Part shown: piece by piece, positions 6,628 through 7,073 of the stretch | Layout of the letters: the number at the start of each line of letters is the position of its first letter | Position numbering within the stretch: the stretch's first letter is position 1 | DNA from: Desulfobacteraceae bacterium | GTDB lineage: Bacteria; Desulfobacterota; Desulfobulbia; Desulfobulbales; Desulfobulbaceae | Direction: 5' to 3' | Length of the DNA: 7,073 nucleotides | Assembly (NCBI GenBank): GCA_022837185.1 | Contig: JALHJD010000158.1 | Location: 1-7,073, forward strand | The notes under the pieces: model-generated | The model's input: the letters and a program-made list of their open reading frames with translations, nothing else | Databases searched by the model: none | What the model was told of the DNA's origin: nothing | Position numbers and translations under genes: made by a program

Positions 6628-6656
6628 ATGAAATTCCCCTCGGTTCAGTTTATAAT
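6628..6656 (+). promoter_or_regulatory. Probable sigma-70 promoter of rnk
   Basis: A consensus -10 hexamer TATAAT is at 6651-6656. Seventeen bases upstream is ATGAAA (6628-6633), matching four of six bases of the -35 consensus. Transcription would begin near 6663, giving a leader of roughly 36 bases before the rnk start codon. This suggests that rnk is expressed independently of the flippase/GT4 operon. Confidence 0.55.
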
Positions 6657-6686
6657 GAAAGTTGGCATTTGACGGAACCTTGATCC

Positions 6687-6692
6687 AGGGAG
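6687..6692 (+). promoter_or_regulatory. Ribosome binding site of rnk
   Basis: AGGGAG lies 6 bases before the ATG at 6699. Spacing and strength support this ATG as the true start. Confidence 0.65.
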
Positions 6693-6698
6693 CTCAGA

Positions 6699-7073
6699 AT
6701 GGACACAAAACCTGAAATTATCATCTCTTCGATTGATGCGGAAAGGCTGGAGGAGCTTTTGGATGCATTGCCCAATGGCGGCTTCCCGGGCAGGGAGGAG
6801 TTGGAGGAAGAACTGGATCGGGCGAAAATCCTGCCTCCGGAAGATGTCCCGCCGACCGTGGTGACAATGAACTCGACCATACGGTTTCAAATCCAACCGT
6901 CGAACGAAGAGTTCTGCCTGACGCTGGTCTATCCCCAGGACGTTGATGCCGGCGGAGGAAAAATATCCATACTGGCGCCGGTGGGCAGCGCCCTGCTCGG
7001 TCTTTCCCAGGGGGACGAAATTGAGTGGCCGAAGCCGGGCGGCGGCAAGATACGGGTACGCATTATGGAAGTG
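6699..7073 (+). CDS. rnk: Regulator of nucleoside diphosphate kinase Rnk (GreA-like), cut at 3' end
   Basis: GreA/GreB-related protein that binds RNA polymerase; in E. coli and Pseudomonas it was named for its effect on nucleoside diphosphate kinase levels. The 125 visible residues correspond to nearly the whole of a protein of about 136 residues, so only the last few codons are missing. Residues about 1-45 form the short N-terminal coiled-coil-type region with EELEEELDRAKILPPEDVPP (33-52), the family's helix end. The C-terminal FKBP-like GreA domain shows VVTMNST (54-60), LVYP (76-79) and the signature ILAPVGSALLGLSQGDEIEW (91-110). As in Rnk, the N-terminal coiled coil is far shorter than in GreA, so transcript-cleavage stimulation is not expected. 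It appears to be transcribed from its own promoter, not with the glycolipid genes. Confusion with a short GreA-domain paralogue is the only real alternative. Confidence 0.92.
   Translation, partial: MDTKPEIIISSIDAERLEELLDALPNGGFPGREELEEELDRAKILPPEDVPPTVVTMNSTIRFQIQPSNEEFCLTLVYPQDVDAGGGKISILAPVGSALLGLSQGDEIEWPKPGGGKIRVRIMEV

Overview
The window looks like a bacterial chromosome segment of moderately high GC. Family content (GlgX, a CBS-domain ClC, a UPF0104 flippase-like protein, Rnk) fits a Gram-negative proteobacterium. By general feel a Desulfuromonadales/Geobacter-type (Desulfobacterota) host is plausible, but nothing here proves the taxon. There is no RNA gene, insertion sequence, CRISPR array or attachment site that I can support.

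Minus strand, left part: a two-gene operon read right to left. A 702-residue ClC-family anion channel/transporter (2850 to 742) carries two CBS domains and a C-terminal RCK_C/TrkA-C-like domain. It is followed 38 bases later by the first third of glgX, a glycogen debranching enzyme (703 to the left edge, incomplete).

A 391-base divergent intergenic region (2851-3241) separates this operon from the plus-strand genes. It holds a perfect 15-base dyad and a puzzling 250-base stretch that is open or nearly open in several frames, but no gene I can name.

Plus strand, right part: a UPF0104/LPG_synthase_TM flippase-like membrane protein (3242-4309) overlaps by 8 bases a 736-residue protein (4302-6512). 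That protein fuses a membrane-anchored, apparently catalytically dead calcineurin-like phosphoesterase domain to a GT4 glycosyltransferase of the diacylglycerol-glucosyltransferase type. Together they read as a candidate glycolipid synthesis and translocation unit: cytoplasmic GT4, membrane flippase-like partner, extracytoplasmic phosphatase-fold sensor or binding domain. This is the most novel part of the window. After a 186-base gap with its own likely promoter comes rnk (6699 to the right edge), a GreA-like RNA polymerase-binding regulator that lacks only its last few residues because the window ends.
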